Source of the DNA: Hevea brasiliensis
Taxonomy: Eukaryota; Streptophyta; Magnoliopsida; Malpighiales; Euphorbiaceae
DNA length: 64,000 nucleotides
Assembly: GCF_030052815.1 (NCBI RefSeq)
Contig: NC_079509.1
Span: forward strand, 50,231,941 to 50,295,940
Direction of reading: 5' to 3'
The position numbers and the translations under genes are program-made. Below are positions 34,605-46,963 of the stretch, piece by piece; within the stretch, counting starts at the first letter, position 1, and every line of letters starts with the position of its first letter. The notes under the pieces are model-generated. The model was not told the origin of the DNA, did no database searches, and saw only the letters and a program-made list of their open reading frames with translations.

Positions 34605-35640
34605 GTTTTCCCTTCCACAGCTCTAGTAAACAATCTGTTAAGCAAAAATACAGCAGTACTTGCTGCTTCTACCCAAAAGCTTTTTGGAAGACCTTTCTCA
34701 TGGAGTAAGCACCTTGACATCTCCATAATAGTCCTATTTTTACTCTCACTTACTCCATTATGTTGAGGAGTATATGGAGCTGTGAGCTGATGCTCAATCC
34801 CTGCTTCTTCACAGAACAAATTGAATTGATCTGAAGTATATTCAGCGCCATTGTTTGATCTGAGCACTTGAATTTTGCAACCACTCTGATTTTCCACCCA
34901 TGCTTTGAACTTCCAAAACACTATAGCAACTTCTGGTTTAAACCTCAAAAAATAAATCTAGCACATTCTGGTTAGATCATCAATAAAGACAATGTAATAC
35001 CTGCTGCCTTTCAAAGATGGAGTCTTCTGAGGTCCATAGAGATTTGTATGGATCAGCTGGAGCCTCTTAGTTGCCCTCCAGACTGTTGTTTTGAATAGTT
35101 TGAATAGCATTCTTGTTTGCTCGCCTTTGAGACATGCTTCACAACTTGGAAGTTGTTCTTCTAGTTGAGGCAGGCCCTTCACCAATTCTCTTTTCTGCAT
35201 AGTCAGCACATCTTTATGATGAAAATGCCCCAAACTTTTATGCCAGATTTCTGCTGTTGCCACTTGACTTTGATATGCTGCCTGCATCTCCTCCATAGGA
35301 TCCAAAGAAAAACTCTTGTTTTTCATCTTTACTCGAAATACTTCCTGTCCCTTTGAGTCTGTGATCAAACATTCTTTAGCTTCAAATATGACTTTGAAGC
35401 CCTTTTCTAATAGCTGACCAACACTAAATAGATTTTGGTCAATCTCAGGGACATATAAAACATCAAAAATGAGCTTTGTACATGTACAGCTCTCAATAGC
35501 TACTGTACCTTTTACTTTAACAGCAATGTGATGACCATTGCCAATTCTGACTTTTGAAATGGCAGTTTTATCAAGATCTCTGAACAACTCTTCATCATAG
35601 GTCATATGATTGGTGCAGCCACTATCAATTAACTAGCTTT
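34605..35640 (-). pseudogene. Copia A pol, N-terminal part: protease and integrase
   Basis: Protease begins after a TAG (usually Trp) with LIDSGCTNHMT near 35600-35630. The GAG-pre-integrase zinc region follows, with WHKSLGH...CEACLKG at about 35100-35250. The integrase core reads IHTNLYGP and LRSNNGAEY (34855): both catalytic Asp positions are Asn. The third residue, Glu in NGVSESKNR, is kept. A TAG breaks the frame at about 34956 after LTRMC. The solo LTR at 34604 cuts the remainder. Confidence 0.87.
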
Positions 35641-35716
35641 CACTTGAACTGCTGGTTGTGAAACATGAGGCCACAAAGAGCTGTTCTTCCTCCTACTGGT
35701 CTGCAACTTGAGCTTC

Positions 35717-36144
35717 TCCCTATTGCTGAGCCGCTTTCCTTTTGCAGATGATTTCTGCATGGCCAAGCTTATTACATTTCCTGTACCTCATGTTAGGTTT
35801 CCTCCAACACTTGAAGTGAGGATGATTTTTCTTTCCATAATACTGATAAGGAGGATATTTTCCTTCCTTCTTGTTACTGCTGTTTCCCGTTGTAGCAGCC
35901 TCAGAGTTTCCAACATTGCCTTGCTTTCCTTTTCCTCCTTTCTTGCCTTTGCCTCTAGAAGTGCTCTGCAGCTTGGCTTGTAATGCTCCCTCAATGAAGC
36001 CTTCTTGCCTCATTAACCTTCTCTGCTCTTGAGCCTGTAAGGAATTTAACAACTCTACCAAGCTAATCCTTGACAGATCCTTTGAGTTCTCCAAAGAAGC
36101 AATGGTTGCTTCAAACCTTTCAAGTAAGGTTACAAGTATTTTCT
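35717..36144 (-). pseudogene. Copia A gag, C-terminal part with damaged zinc knuckle
   Basis: Continues the capsid from ILVTLLERFEA into LQAQEQRRL and a basic glycine- and lysine-rich stretch, then the nucleocapsid. The knuckle reads YRKCNKLGHAEIIC near 35740-35785: the first Cys of CX2CX4HX4C is Tyr, so zinc binding should be lost. Two stops follow before the protease. Confidence 0.85.
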
Positions 36145-37867
36145 TGATAAGTACATAATTTATTAATTTTACTCCCATCACATTTAGTGTTTCTAGTGTG
36201 TTTTTATGCATAATTCAGTTGATTAAAGTATATTTATCATTTAGGCATATTTTTAGATAGTTGTTGGAATAATTGTGTTAAATAGAGAAATTTTTAGCAT
36301 TTGACCTTTGCTATATTTTTCAGGTGTTTCTAAAGTTGTGGGTCTCCAAATTGAGTGCTGTTTAATCCATTGAAAAGCTAAGATAAAGCACTTCAAATGA
36401 TAAAGAGGGACCAAAGCCCAAATCAGTCTCCAAGGTTGACAAAATGAGCTATGGATCTATTGCAAAAGCCCAGACTTGATGTGTCACGACCAGTTTCAGT
36501 ATTTATTTTGTATCTGGAGTTTCAGATGTCTAAATGAAGCAAGCCTAAGCCCAATTGAACCTTAAGAGCCACCTCTACAACTTCTATGAAGGGCTAGAAG
36601 CAAGATAAGGCTATTTTAATTGTAAAAAATGGCAATGAAGTTATCACTATGGGCTGGACCGTCTGTTTGAACCAGTCCTGATTTTTAGGCCATAACTTGA
36701 GCTATAGATCTCGAATTTAGGCAAATGAGTATCCGTTAGAAAGCTAAGAAATAGGGCTATAACTTTCCTGAAGAGGGCAGAGACAGATTCGAAAAGGAAG
36801 TCGCTGAAAATCGGCCTTGATTTTAGAGATGCGAATGTAGGCTAAAAATCTGTCTTTTGAATTTCAAAACTTTTCCTAGTTTGATTCCTATCTTTGGGAT
36901 TAGGTTTTTTTATTATAAATGCGTCTTTGGGCTGCAGTTAAAACAAACCATTCAATAGCCTCTCGATCTCAAAAACACATTCATTCTCCATTTTTTCTTT
37001 TTAGATTTCTTCTTTATTTTTCTTTATTTTTCTGTAAGCCATGAATATGAGTGGCTAAGTTTTTAATTCAGTTCAAGAGATTCAAGTTCTTTTGCATGAT
37101 TTGTGAGACCAGGTTCTTAATTTAATTTATGTCTTTTTAAATATCTATTGTTTTCTAATTTCATTGTCTTTGATCTATTGAATGATTTGCTAAAAAGGCC
37201 TATTAGTTAATTGTTTGATTTGATCAATTGCTAGTTCATCTTCATAATCCGTAATTGTTGTGTAAGACTGAACATGAGTAACAACTAGGTTTCATTGCTT
37301 GTGATCCAAGTTTTTGATAATAACCTAAGGAAATAATATGGTGAATTAAATAATTTATGCTTCATAAATTGTTGTTCAGCTTAACTACTTCCTATTCTTA
37401 AAGCAGTTATTAATTTGATGAGGATTGCTTAATACCAATTCAGTTAATAATTAGAGTCAACAAAAGTGCTGGGCTCGAATTGATGAGTGTAGGGAAGTCA
37501 GGGGTTTACCTCGTTGTTTGGTAAATCTACGTTAAGTATTCAATAAAAGAAAATTGTATTTATTTTGTCTATGATCAAATCAATGCATTGGAATGCGAAT
37601 TATCTTGGACTGAAGTTTGTTTAATTCGAGAGTTTCTTATTTAATTTTAGATTTTAATTTTAGATTTTTTATTTCTTCTTTGGATTGCGAATTAACCTCC
37701 CCTCCCCCCCCCCTCCCCAACCTTTGTTTCTTTTTCCATTACACAAGTGCATGAAATTTAATAATTCAGTCTCTAGGGTTCGACCTGGATTTACCACTTA
37801 CTGCAGAAAATATTTCATAATTGGTGATTTCAGTTAATTTAATTTATGGTGGATTCGACACCCATCA
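36145..37867 (+). mobile_element. Solo LTR, 1723 bp (family S), in copia A gag
   Basis: It starts TGATAAGTACATAATTT and ends GGATTCGACACCCATCA, in plus orientation, so inverted relative to the copy at 26452-28174. Flanking TTTCT and CTTCT form a target duplication with one mismatch. A TATA-like TATTATAAAT at 36911-36920 fits an LTR promoter. A pyrimidine tract of C runs at about 37697-37720 corresponds to the G run of the other copy. It cuts gag between VQK and ILVTLLERF. Confidence 0.82.
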
Positions 37868-38353
37868 CTTCTGCACAATTCTGCTATCAGAAAGTTTAGT
37901 TCCAAGTAGCCTTACCTTATTTACAATGCTTAGCAACTTTTCTGAGTATTCTTTAATTGTTTCAGAATCCTTCATGTGCAACATTTCGAATTCCCTCACC
38001 AAGTTTAGAACCTTCATGCCTCTGATTCTCTCATCTCCTTGGTATTTTTCCTTGAGAAAATCCCAAATTGCCTTGGCAGATCCAAGAGTCATTATTCTTG
38101 AGAAAACTGTTGGAGACACAGCAGCAAAAAGGCAGGCCTTGGCCTTAGACTTTTGAGTCTTCTTCTCCTTGCGATTTTTGATCTGAGCCAAAGTAGGATT
38201 GCTAGGTAGAGGGGGAATTTTGTAGTCCTCCTCCACTACCTCCCAGACATCACACTCATCCAGGTAAGCTTCCATCTTGACAGCCCAAACTTGATAATTT
38301 TCTCCATCAAAAACTGGTGGAGCTAATGTTAAAAAAGAGTTCTCACCTTCCAT
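37868..38353 (-). pseudogene. Copia A gag, N-terminal part
   Basis: Starts with ATG at 38351-38353 (MEGENSFLTL), about 90 bases inside the PBS. It reads as the copia capsid (UBN2-type), with FDGENYQVWAVKMEAYL, a basic KNRKEKK patch, AKAIWDFLKEKY and RIRGMKVLNLVREFE. This part is open to the solo LTR insertion at 37867 and continues at 36144. Confidence 0.88.
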
Positions 38354-38442
38354 TGTTCTGTAGGCTAATTTGGTGGAGGTTTACAAGGTGTTTGGGATTC
38401 ACTTAGTCACTCACAAGCTTACACGTCCCTTAAGAACAAATA

Positions 38443-38454
38443 GCTCTAATACCA
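38443..38454 (-). other. Primer binding site of copia A
   Basis: The minus strand reads TGGTATTAGAGC, one mismatch from the initiator tRNA-Met complement, beside the 5' LTR boundary at 38456. Confidence 0.85.
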
Positions 38455-38455
38455 T

Positions 38456-38867
38456 TGTTGTGTTTTTATAGCAAAGGCCAAACCATTGACTGAAAAGTCT
38501 ACTTTTTCATTAATCAAAAGATGCTTAAATACAAATTCAACTTAACTAAAATTGCAACAAAATGGCTACTGATTCAAGAACATGTCCACCACTAATAGAA
38601 AAATAGGAAACAAGAAGCAACTAACAAAATACAAAAACAAAATGCCTAAAACTGCGCTCTGTAACAACTAATTCTGGTATGCACTTCCCCATGCAATGTA
38701 GGCTAGAGGAATAGGTCTTATTTCACAAATTCACCATCAAGTAACTTCCTTCTCATGTCCTGAGAGTTGCAGCCTTCATTCCATATCAGCTTCCATCTCA
38801 ACACTCCAAATCAGCACATTAAGATCATGTCAGCAACCAGCCTGCAGTTCCTGAGTCATCTGCAATA
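38456..38867 (-). repeat. Copia A 5' LTR
   Basis: 412 bp, from TGTTGTGTTTTTATAGC to ATCTGCAATA on the plus strand. It matches 26201-26451 plus 28180-28326. Its outer end, CAATA, has decayed from CAACA. GGTTT follows at 38868-38872. Confidence 0.88.
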
Positions 38868-41800
38868 GGTTTCTTCTTTGGTTATTGATTTATTTTCTGC
38901 ATTTCTTGTACACTTTATTATTATCAATAAGCCGTGTGGAAAAATCTGAACCCGGACTTTTAGACTTTATCATTATTATGGTCTTTAACCCTACAGAAAA
39001 GGTAGAAGACTGAAAAATTCTTAGTTCCACTAAGTGTGTAAATTATTTCACATACTTCATTAATTAGAAATAAAGAAATTATATTTTATAGTGAGATTTA
39101 TTATATTTTATTTTAAAATTTATTATTATTTTAATAATAATTAATTATTCATTAAATAGATATATACACCTTGATATAAGTAAGAAATTTTTAAAAGACT
39201 TCTAAAATTGTATTTTTGCAAGTTAAGGTCAAATTTATTACATCACTTGTAGACTTTATTATTATCAACAAGCCGCATGGAAAAATCTGAACCCGGACTT
39301 TTAGACTTTATTATTATTATGGCCTTGAACCTTGCGGGGAAGGCAGAAGATTGAAAATTTCTTAGTTTCACTAAGTGTGTAAATTATTTTACATACTTAA
39401 TTAATTAGAAAATAAGAAATTATATTTTATAGTGAGATTTATTATATTTCATTGTAAAATTTATTATTATTTTAATAATAATTAATTATTCATTAAATAG
39501 ATATATACAATGTGATATAAGTAAGAAATTTTTAAAAGACTTCTAACATCGTCTTTTAGCAAATCAAGGTCAAATTTTTTACATGACTTATAGACTTTAT
39601 TATTATCAACAAGCCGTATGGAAAAATCTGAACCCGGACTTTTAGACTTTATTATTATAATGGCCTTGAACCCTGCGAGGAAGGTAGAAGACTAAAAAAT
39701 TCTTAGTTCCACTAAGTGTGTAAACTATTTTATATACTTAATTAATCAGAAATTAAGAAATTATATTTATGGTGAGATTTATTATATTTTGATGTAAAAT
39801 TATTATTATGTTAATAATAATTAATTATTCATTAAATAGATTTAAACACCTTGATATAAGTAAGAAATTTTTAAAAGACTTCTAAAATCGTCTTTTAGCA
39901 AATTAAGGTCAAATTTTTTGTATTAATTGTAGATTTTATTATTGTCAACAAGCTATATAGAAAAATCTGAACCCGGACTTTTAGACTTTATTATTATTAT
40001 GGCCTTGAACCCTGCGGGAAAGCCAGAAGACTGAAAAATTCTTAGTTCCACTAAGTGTGTAAAATATTTGACATACTTAATTAACTAGAAATTAAGAAAT
40101 AATATTTTATAGTGAGATTTATTATATTTTATTGCAAAATTTATTATTATTTAATAATTAATTATTCACTAAATAGATATATACACCTTGATATAAGTAA
40201 GAAATTTTTAAAAGACTTCCAAAATCATCTTTTAGCAAATTAAGGTCAAATTTTTTACATGACTTGTAGATTTTATTATTATCAATAAGCCGTATGGAAA
40301 AATCTGAACCCAGACTTTTAGACTTTATTATTATTATGGCCTTGAACCCTGCGGAGAAGATAGAAGACTGAAAAATTTTTACTTCCACTAAGTGTGTAAA
40401 TTATTTTATATACTTAATTAATTAGAAATTAAGAAATTATATTTTATAGTGAGATTTATTATATTTTGTTATAAAATTTATTATTATTTTAATAATAATT
40501 AATTATTCATTAAATAGATATATACACCTTGATATAAGTAAGAAATTTTTAAAAGACTTCTAAAATTGTAAGTTTGCAAGTTAAGGTCAAATTTATTACA
40601 TCACTTGTAGACTTTATTATTATCAACAAGCCGCATGGAAAAATCTGAACCCGGACGTTTAGACTTTACTATTATTATGGCCTTGAACCTTGCGAGGAAG
40701 GCAAAAGATTGAAAATTTCTTAGTTTCGCTAAGTGTGTAAATTATTTTACATACATAATTAATCAGAAATTAAGAAATTATATTTTATAGTGAGATTTAT
40801 TATATTTTATTGTAAAATTTATTATTATTTAAATAATAATTAATTATTCATTAAATAGATATATACACCGTGATATAAGTAAGAAATTTTTAAAAGACTT
40901 CTAAAATCGTCTTTTAGCAAATTAAGGTCAAATTTTTTACATGACTTATAGACTTTATTATTATCAACAAGCCGTATGGAAAAATCTGAACCGGGACTTT
41001 TATTATTATAATGGCCTTGAACCTTGCGGGGAAGGCAGAAGACTGAAAAATTCTTAGTTCCACTAAGTGTGTAAACTATTTTATATACTTAATTAATAAG
41101 AAATTATATTTTATAGTGAGATTTATTATATTTTGTTTTAAAATTTATTATTATTTTAATAATAATTAATTATTCATTAAACAGATATATACACCTTGAT
41201 ATAAGTAAGAAATTTTTAAAAGACTTCTAAAATCGTCTTTTAGCAAATTAAGGTCAAATTTTTTGTATTAATTAGAGATTTTATTATTGTCAACAAGCCA
41301 TATGGAAAAATTTGAACCCGGACTTTTAGACTTTATTATTATTATGGCCTTGAACCCTGTGGAGAAGGCAGAAGACTGAAAAATTCTTAGTTCCACTAAG
41401 TGTGTAAATTATTTTATATACTTAATTAATTAGAAATTAAGAAATTATATTTTATAGCGAGATTTATTATATTTTATTTTAAAATTTATTATTATTTTAA
41501 TAATAATTAATTATTTACTAAATAGATATATACACCTTGATATAAGTAAGAAATTTTTAAAAGACTTCTAAAATCATCTTTTAGCAAATTAAGGTCAAAT
41601 TTTTTACATGACTTGCAGACTTTATGATTATCAACAAGCCGATGGAAAAATCTAAACCCGAACTTTTAGACTTTATTATTATTATGGCCTTGAACCCTAC
41701 GGAGAAGGCAGAAGACTGAAAAATTCTTAGTTCCACTAAGTGTGTAAATTATTTTATATACTTAATTAATTAGAAATTAAGAAATTATATTTTATAGTGA

Positions 41801-43553
41801 GATTTATTATATTTTATTGTAAAATTTATTATTATTTTAATAATAATTAATTATTCATTAAATAGATATATACACCTTGATATAAGTAAGAAATTTTTAA
41901 AAGACTTCTAAAATTGTATTTTTGCAAGTTAAGGTCAAATTTATTACATGACTTGTAGACTTTATTATTATCAACAAGCCGCATGGAAAAATCTGAACCC
42001 GGACTTTTAGACTTTATTATTATTATGGCCTTGAACCTTGCAGGGAAGACAGAAGATTGAAAATTTCTTAGTTTCACTAAGTGTGCAAATTATTTTACAT
42101 ACTTAATTAATTAGAAATTAAGAAATTATTTTTTATAGTGAGATTTATTATATTTTATTGTCAAAATTTATTATTATTTAAATAATAATTAATTATTGAT
42201 TAAATAGATATATACACCGTGATATAAGTAAGAAATTTTTAAAAGACTTCTAAAATCGTCTTTTAGCAAATTAAGGTCAAATTTTTTACATGACTGGTGG
42301 ACTTTATTATTATCAACAAGCCATATGGAAAAATCTAAACCCGGACTTTTAGACTTTATTATTACTATGGCCTTGAACCCTGCGGAGAAGGCAGAAGACT
42401 GAAAAATTCTTAGTTCCACTAAGTGTGTAAATTATTTTATATACTTAATTAATTAGAAATTAAGAAATTATATTTTATAGTGAGATTTGTTATATTTAGT
42501 TGAAAATTTTATTATTATTTTAATAATAATTAATTATTCATTAAACTGATATATACATCTTGATATAAGTAAGCAATTTTTAAAAGACTTCTAAAATAGT
42601 CTTTTAGCAAATTAAAGTCAAATTTTTTGCATGACTTGTAGACATTATTATTATCAACAAGCCGTATGGAAAAATATGAACCCGGACTTTTAGACTTTAT
42701 TATTATTATGGCCTTGAACTCTGCGGGGAAGGTAGAAGACTGAAAAATTCTTAGTTTCACTAAGTGTGTAAATTATTTTATATACTTAATTAATTAGAAA
42801 TTACGAAATTAGATTTTGCAGTGAGATTTATTATATTTTATTGAAAAATTTTTTATTATTTTAATAACAATTAATTATTCATTAAATAGATATATACACC
42901 TTGATATAAGTAAGAAATTTTTAAAAGACTTCTAAAGTCGTCTTTTAGCAAATTAAGTTGAAATTTTTTGCATGACTTGTAGACTTTATTATTATCAACA
43001 AGCCGTATAGAAAAATCTGAACACGAACTTTTAGACTTTATTATTATTATGGTCCTAAACCCTGCCAGTAAGGCAGAAGACTGAAAAATTCTTAGTTCCA
43101 CTAAGTGTGTAATTTATTTTATATACTTAATTAATTAGAAATTAAGAAATAATATTTTATAGTGAGATTCATTATATTTTATTGTAAAATTTATTATTAT
43201 TTAAATAATAATTAATTATTCATTAAATAGATATATATACCTTGATATAAGTAAGAAATTTTTAAAAGACTTCTAAAATCGTCTTTTAGCAAATTAAGGT
43301 CAAATTTTTTACATGGCTTATAGACTTTATTATTATCAACAAGCCGTATGGAGAAATCTGAACCCGGACTTTTAGACTTCATTATTATTATGGCCTTGAA
43401 CCTTGCGGGGAAGGTAGAAGATTGAAAATTTCCTTAGTTTCACTAAATGTGTGAATTATTTTACATACTTAATTAAATAGAAATTAAGAAATTATATTTT
43501 ATAGTGAGATTTATTATATTTTATTGTAAAATTTATTATTATTTAGATAATAA

Positions 43554-45941
43554 TTAATTATTCATTAAATAGATATATACACCGTGATATAAGTAAGAAA
43601 TTTTTAGAAGGCTTCTAAAATCGTCTTTTAGCAAATAAAGGTCAAATTTTTTACATGACTTATAGACTTTATTATTTTCAACAAGCCGTATGGAAAAATC
43701 TGAACCCGGACTTTTAGACTTTATTATTATTATGGCCTTGAATCCTATGGAGAAGGTAGAAGACTGAAAAATTCTTAGTTCCACTAAGTGTGTAAATTAT
43801 TTTGTATAATTAATTAAATAGAAATTAAGAAATTATATTTTATAGTGAGATTTATTATATTTTGTTGAAAAATTAATTATTATTTTAATAATAATTAATT
43901 ATTCATTAAACAGATAAATACACCTTGATATAAGTAAGAAATTTTTAAAAGACTTCTATAATAGTCTTTTAGCAAATTAAGGTCAAATTTTTTGCATGAC
44001 TTGTAGACATTATTATTATCAACAAGCCGTATGGAAAAATATGAACCCAGACTTTTAGACTTCATTATTATTATGGCCTTGAACTCTGCGGGGAAGGCAG
44101 AAGACTGAAAAATTCTTAGTTCCACTAAGTGTGTAAATTATTTTATATACTCAATTAATTTCAAATTAAGAAATTATATTTTATAGTGAGATTTATTATA
44201 TTTTATCGTAAAATTTATTATTATTTTAATAGAAATTAATTATTCATTAAATATATATGCACACCTTGATATAAGTAAGAAAATTTTAAAAGACTTCTAA
44301 AATCATCTTTTAGCAAATTAAAGTCAAATTTTTTACATGACTAGTAAACTTTATTATTATCAACAAGCCATATGGAAAAAACTGAACCCGGACTTTTAGA
44401 CTTTATTGTTATTATGGCCTTAAACCCTGCGGAGAAGGCAGAAGACTGAAAAATTCTTAGTTCCACTAAGTGTGTAAATTATTTTATATACTTAATTAAT
44501 TAGAAATTAAGAAATAATATTTTATAGTGAGATTTATTATATTTTTATTGTAAAATTTATTATTATTTTAATAATAATTAATTATTCATTATATAGATAT
44601 ATACACCTTGATATAAGTAAGAAATTTTTAAAAGACTTCTAAAATCATCTTTTAGCAAATTAAGGTCAAATTTTTTACATGACTTGTAGACTTTATTATT
44701 ATCAACAAGCCGTATGGAAAAATCTGAACTCGGACTTTTAGACTTTATTATTATTATGGCCTTGAATCCTGCGGAGAAGGCAGAACACTGAAAAATTCCT
44801 AGTTCCACTAAGTGTGTAAATTATTTTGTGCACTTAATTAATTAGAAATTAAGAAATTATATTTTATAGTGAGATTTATTATATTTTGTTGTAAAATTTA
44901 TTATTTTTTAATAATAATTAATTATTCATTAAATAGATATATACACCTTGATATAAGTAAGAAATTTTTAAAAGACTTCTAAAATCATCTTTTAGCAAAT
45001 TAAGGTCAAATTTTTTGAATGACTTATAAACTTTATTATTATCAACAAGCCATATGGAAAAATCTGAACCCAGACTTTTAGACTTTATTATTATTATGGC
45101 CTTGAACCCTGCGGGGAAGGCAGAAGACTGAAAAATTCTTAGTTCCACTAAGTGTATAAATTATTTTGTACACTTAATTAATTAAAAATTAAGAAATTAT
45201 ATTTTATAGTGAGATTTATTATATTTTGTTGTAAAATTTATTATTTTTTTAATAATAATTAATTATTCATTAATTAGATATATACACCTTGATATACGTA
45301 AGAAATTTTTAAAAGACTTCTAAAGTCGTCTTTTAGCAAATTAAGGTGAAATTTTTTGCATGACTTGTTGACTTTATTATTATCAACAAGCCGTATGGAA
45401 AAATCTGAACCCGAACTTTTAGACTTTATTATTATTATGGTCTTAAACCCTGCCAGTAAGGCAGAAGACTGAAAAATTCTTAGTTCCACTAAGTGTGTAA
45501 ATTATTTTATATACTTAATTAATTAGAAATTAAGAAATAATATTTTATAGTGAGATTCATTATATTTTATTGTAAAATTTATTATTATTTAAATAATAAT
45601 TAATTATTCATTAAATAGATATATACACCTTGATATAAGTATAAAATTTTTAAAAGACTTCTAAAATCGTCTTTTAGCAAATTAAGGTCAAATTTTTTAC
45701 ATGGCTTATACACTTTATTATTATCAACAAGCCGTATGGAAAAATCTGAAGCCTGACTTTTAGACTTTATTATTATTATGGCCTTGAACCTTGCGGGGAA
45801 GGTAGAAGGTTGAAAATTTCCTTAGTTTCACTAAGTGTGTGAATTATTTTACATACTTAATTAATTAGAAATTAAGAAATTATATTTTATAGTGAGATTT
45901 ATTATATTTTGTTGTAAAATTCATTATTATTTAGATAATAA
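43554..45941. repeat. Higher-order repeat unit 1 (monomers A-G, 2388 bp)
   Basis: Seven monomer types in order, each with private marks. A has ACACCGTGATATAAG and GCAAATAAAGG; B has AAAATATGAACCC and GTAGACATTATT; C has AAGAAAATTTTAAAAG and TTAAAGTC; D has ATTCATTATATAG and GAACTCGG; E has CTTATAAACTTTATT; F has CTAAAGTCGTC and CCCGAACTTTT; G has GAAAATTTCCTTAGTTTC. Confidence 0.85.
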
Positions 45942-46963
45942 TTAATTATTCATTAAATAGATATATACACCGTGATATAAGTAAGAAATTTTTAAAAGAC
46001 TTCTAAAATCGTCTTTTAGCAAATAAAGGTCAAATTTTTTACATGACTTATAGACTTTATTATTTTCAACAAGCTGTTTGGAAAAATCTGAACTCGGACT
46101 TTTTGACTTTATTATTATTATGGCCTTGAATCCTGTGGAGAAGGTAGAAGACTGAAAAATTCTTAGTTCCACTAAGTGTGTAAATTATTTTATATACTTA
46201 ATTAAATAGAAATTAAGAAATTATATTTTATAGTGAGATTTATTATATTTTGTTGAAAAATTAATTATTATTTTAATAATAATTAATTATTCATTAAACA
46301 GATATATAGACCTTGATATAAGTAAGAAATTTTTAAAAGACTTCTAAAGTCGTTTTTTAGCAAATTAAGGTGAAATTTTTTGCTTGACTTGTAGACTTTA
46401 TTATTATCAAAAAGCCGTATGGAAAAATCTGAATCCGAACTTTTAGACTTTATTATTATTATGGTCTTAAACCCTGCCGGTAAGGCAGAAGACTGAAAAA
46501 TTCTTAGTTCCACTAAGTGTGTAAATTATTTTATATACTTAATTAATTAGAAATTAAGAAATAATATTTTATAGTGAGATTTATTATATTTTATTGTAAA
46601 ATTTATTATTATTTAAATAATAATTAATTATTCATTAAATAGATATATACACCTTGATATAAATAAGAAATTTTTAAAAGACTTCTAAAATTGTATTTTT
46701 CCAAGTTAAGGTGAAATTTATTACATTGCTTGTAGACTTTATTATTATCAACAAGCCGCATGGAAAAATCTGAACCCGGACTTTTAGACTTTATTATCAT
46801 TATGGCCTTGAACCTTGCGGGGAAGGCAGAAGATTGAAAATCCTTAGTTTCACTAAGTGTGTGAATTATTTTACATACTTAATTAATTAGAAATTAAGAA
46901 ATTATATTTTATAGTGAGATTTATTATATTTTAATGTTAAATTTATTATTATTTAGATAATAA
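45942..46963. repeat. Shortened higher-order repeat (monomers A-F-G, 1022 bp)
   Basis: Type A at 45942 is followed directly by type F at 46283 and type G at 46624. Types B to E are missing, consistent with unequal exchange between monomers. Confidence 0.8.

Larger units (their letters stand above)
26201..38867 (-). mobile_element. Copia element A, carrying three nested solo LTRs
   Basis: The full span is 12,667 bp on the minus strand. Without the nested insertions and their duplicated target bases it is about 4.8 kb, normal for copia. The 5' LTR is 38456-38867, with an initiator-Met-type PBS beside it; gag starts at 38353, pol follows leftward, and the 3' LTR is 26201-28326. GGTTT flanks both sides. 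The nested elements are 26452-28174 in the 3' LTR, 30199-34604 in integrase and 36145-37867 in gag. Gag, protease, integrase and RT all carry stops. Clade within copia is not assigned. Confidence 0.9.
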
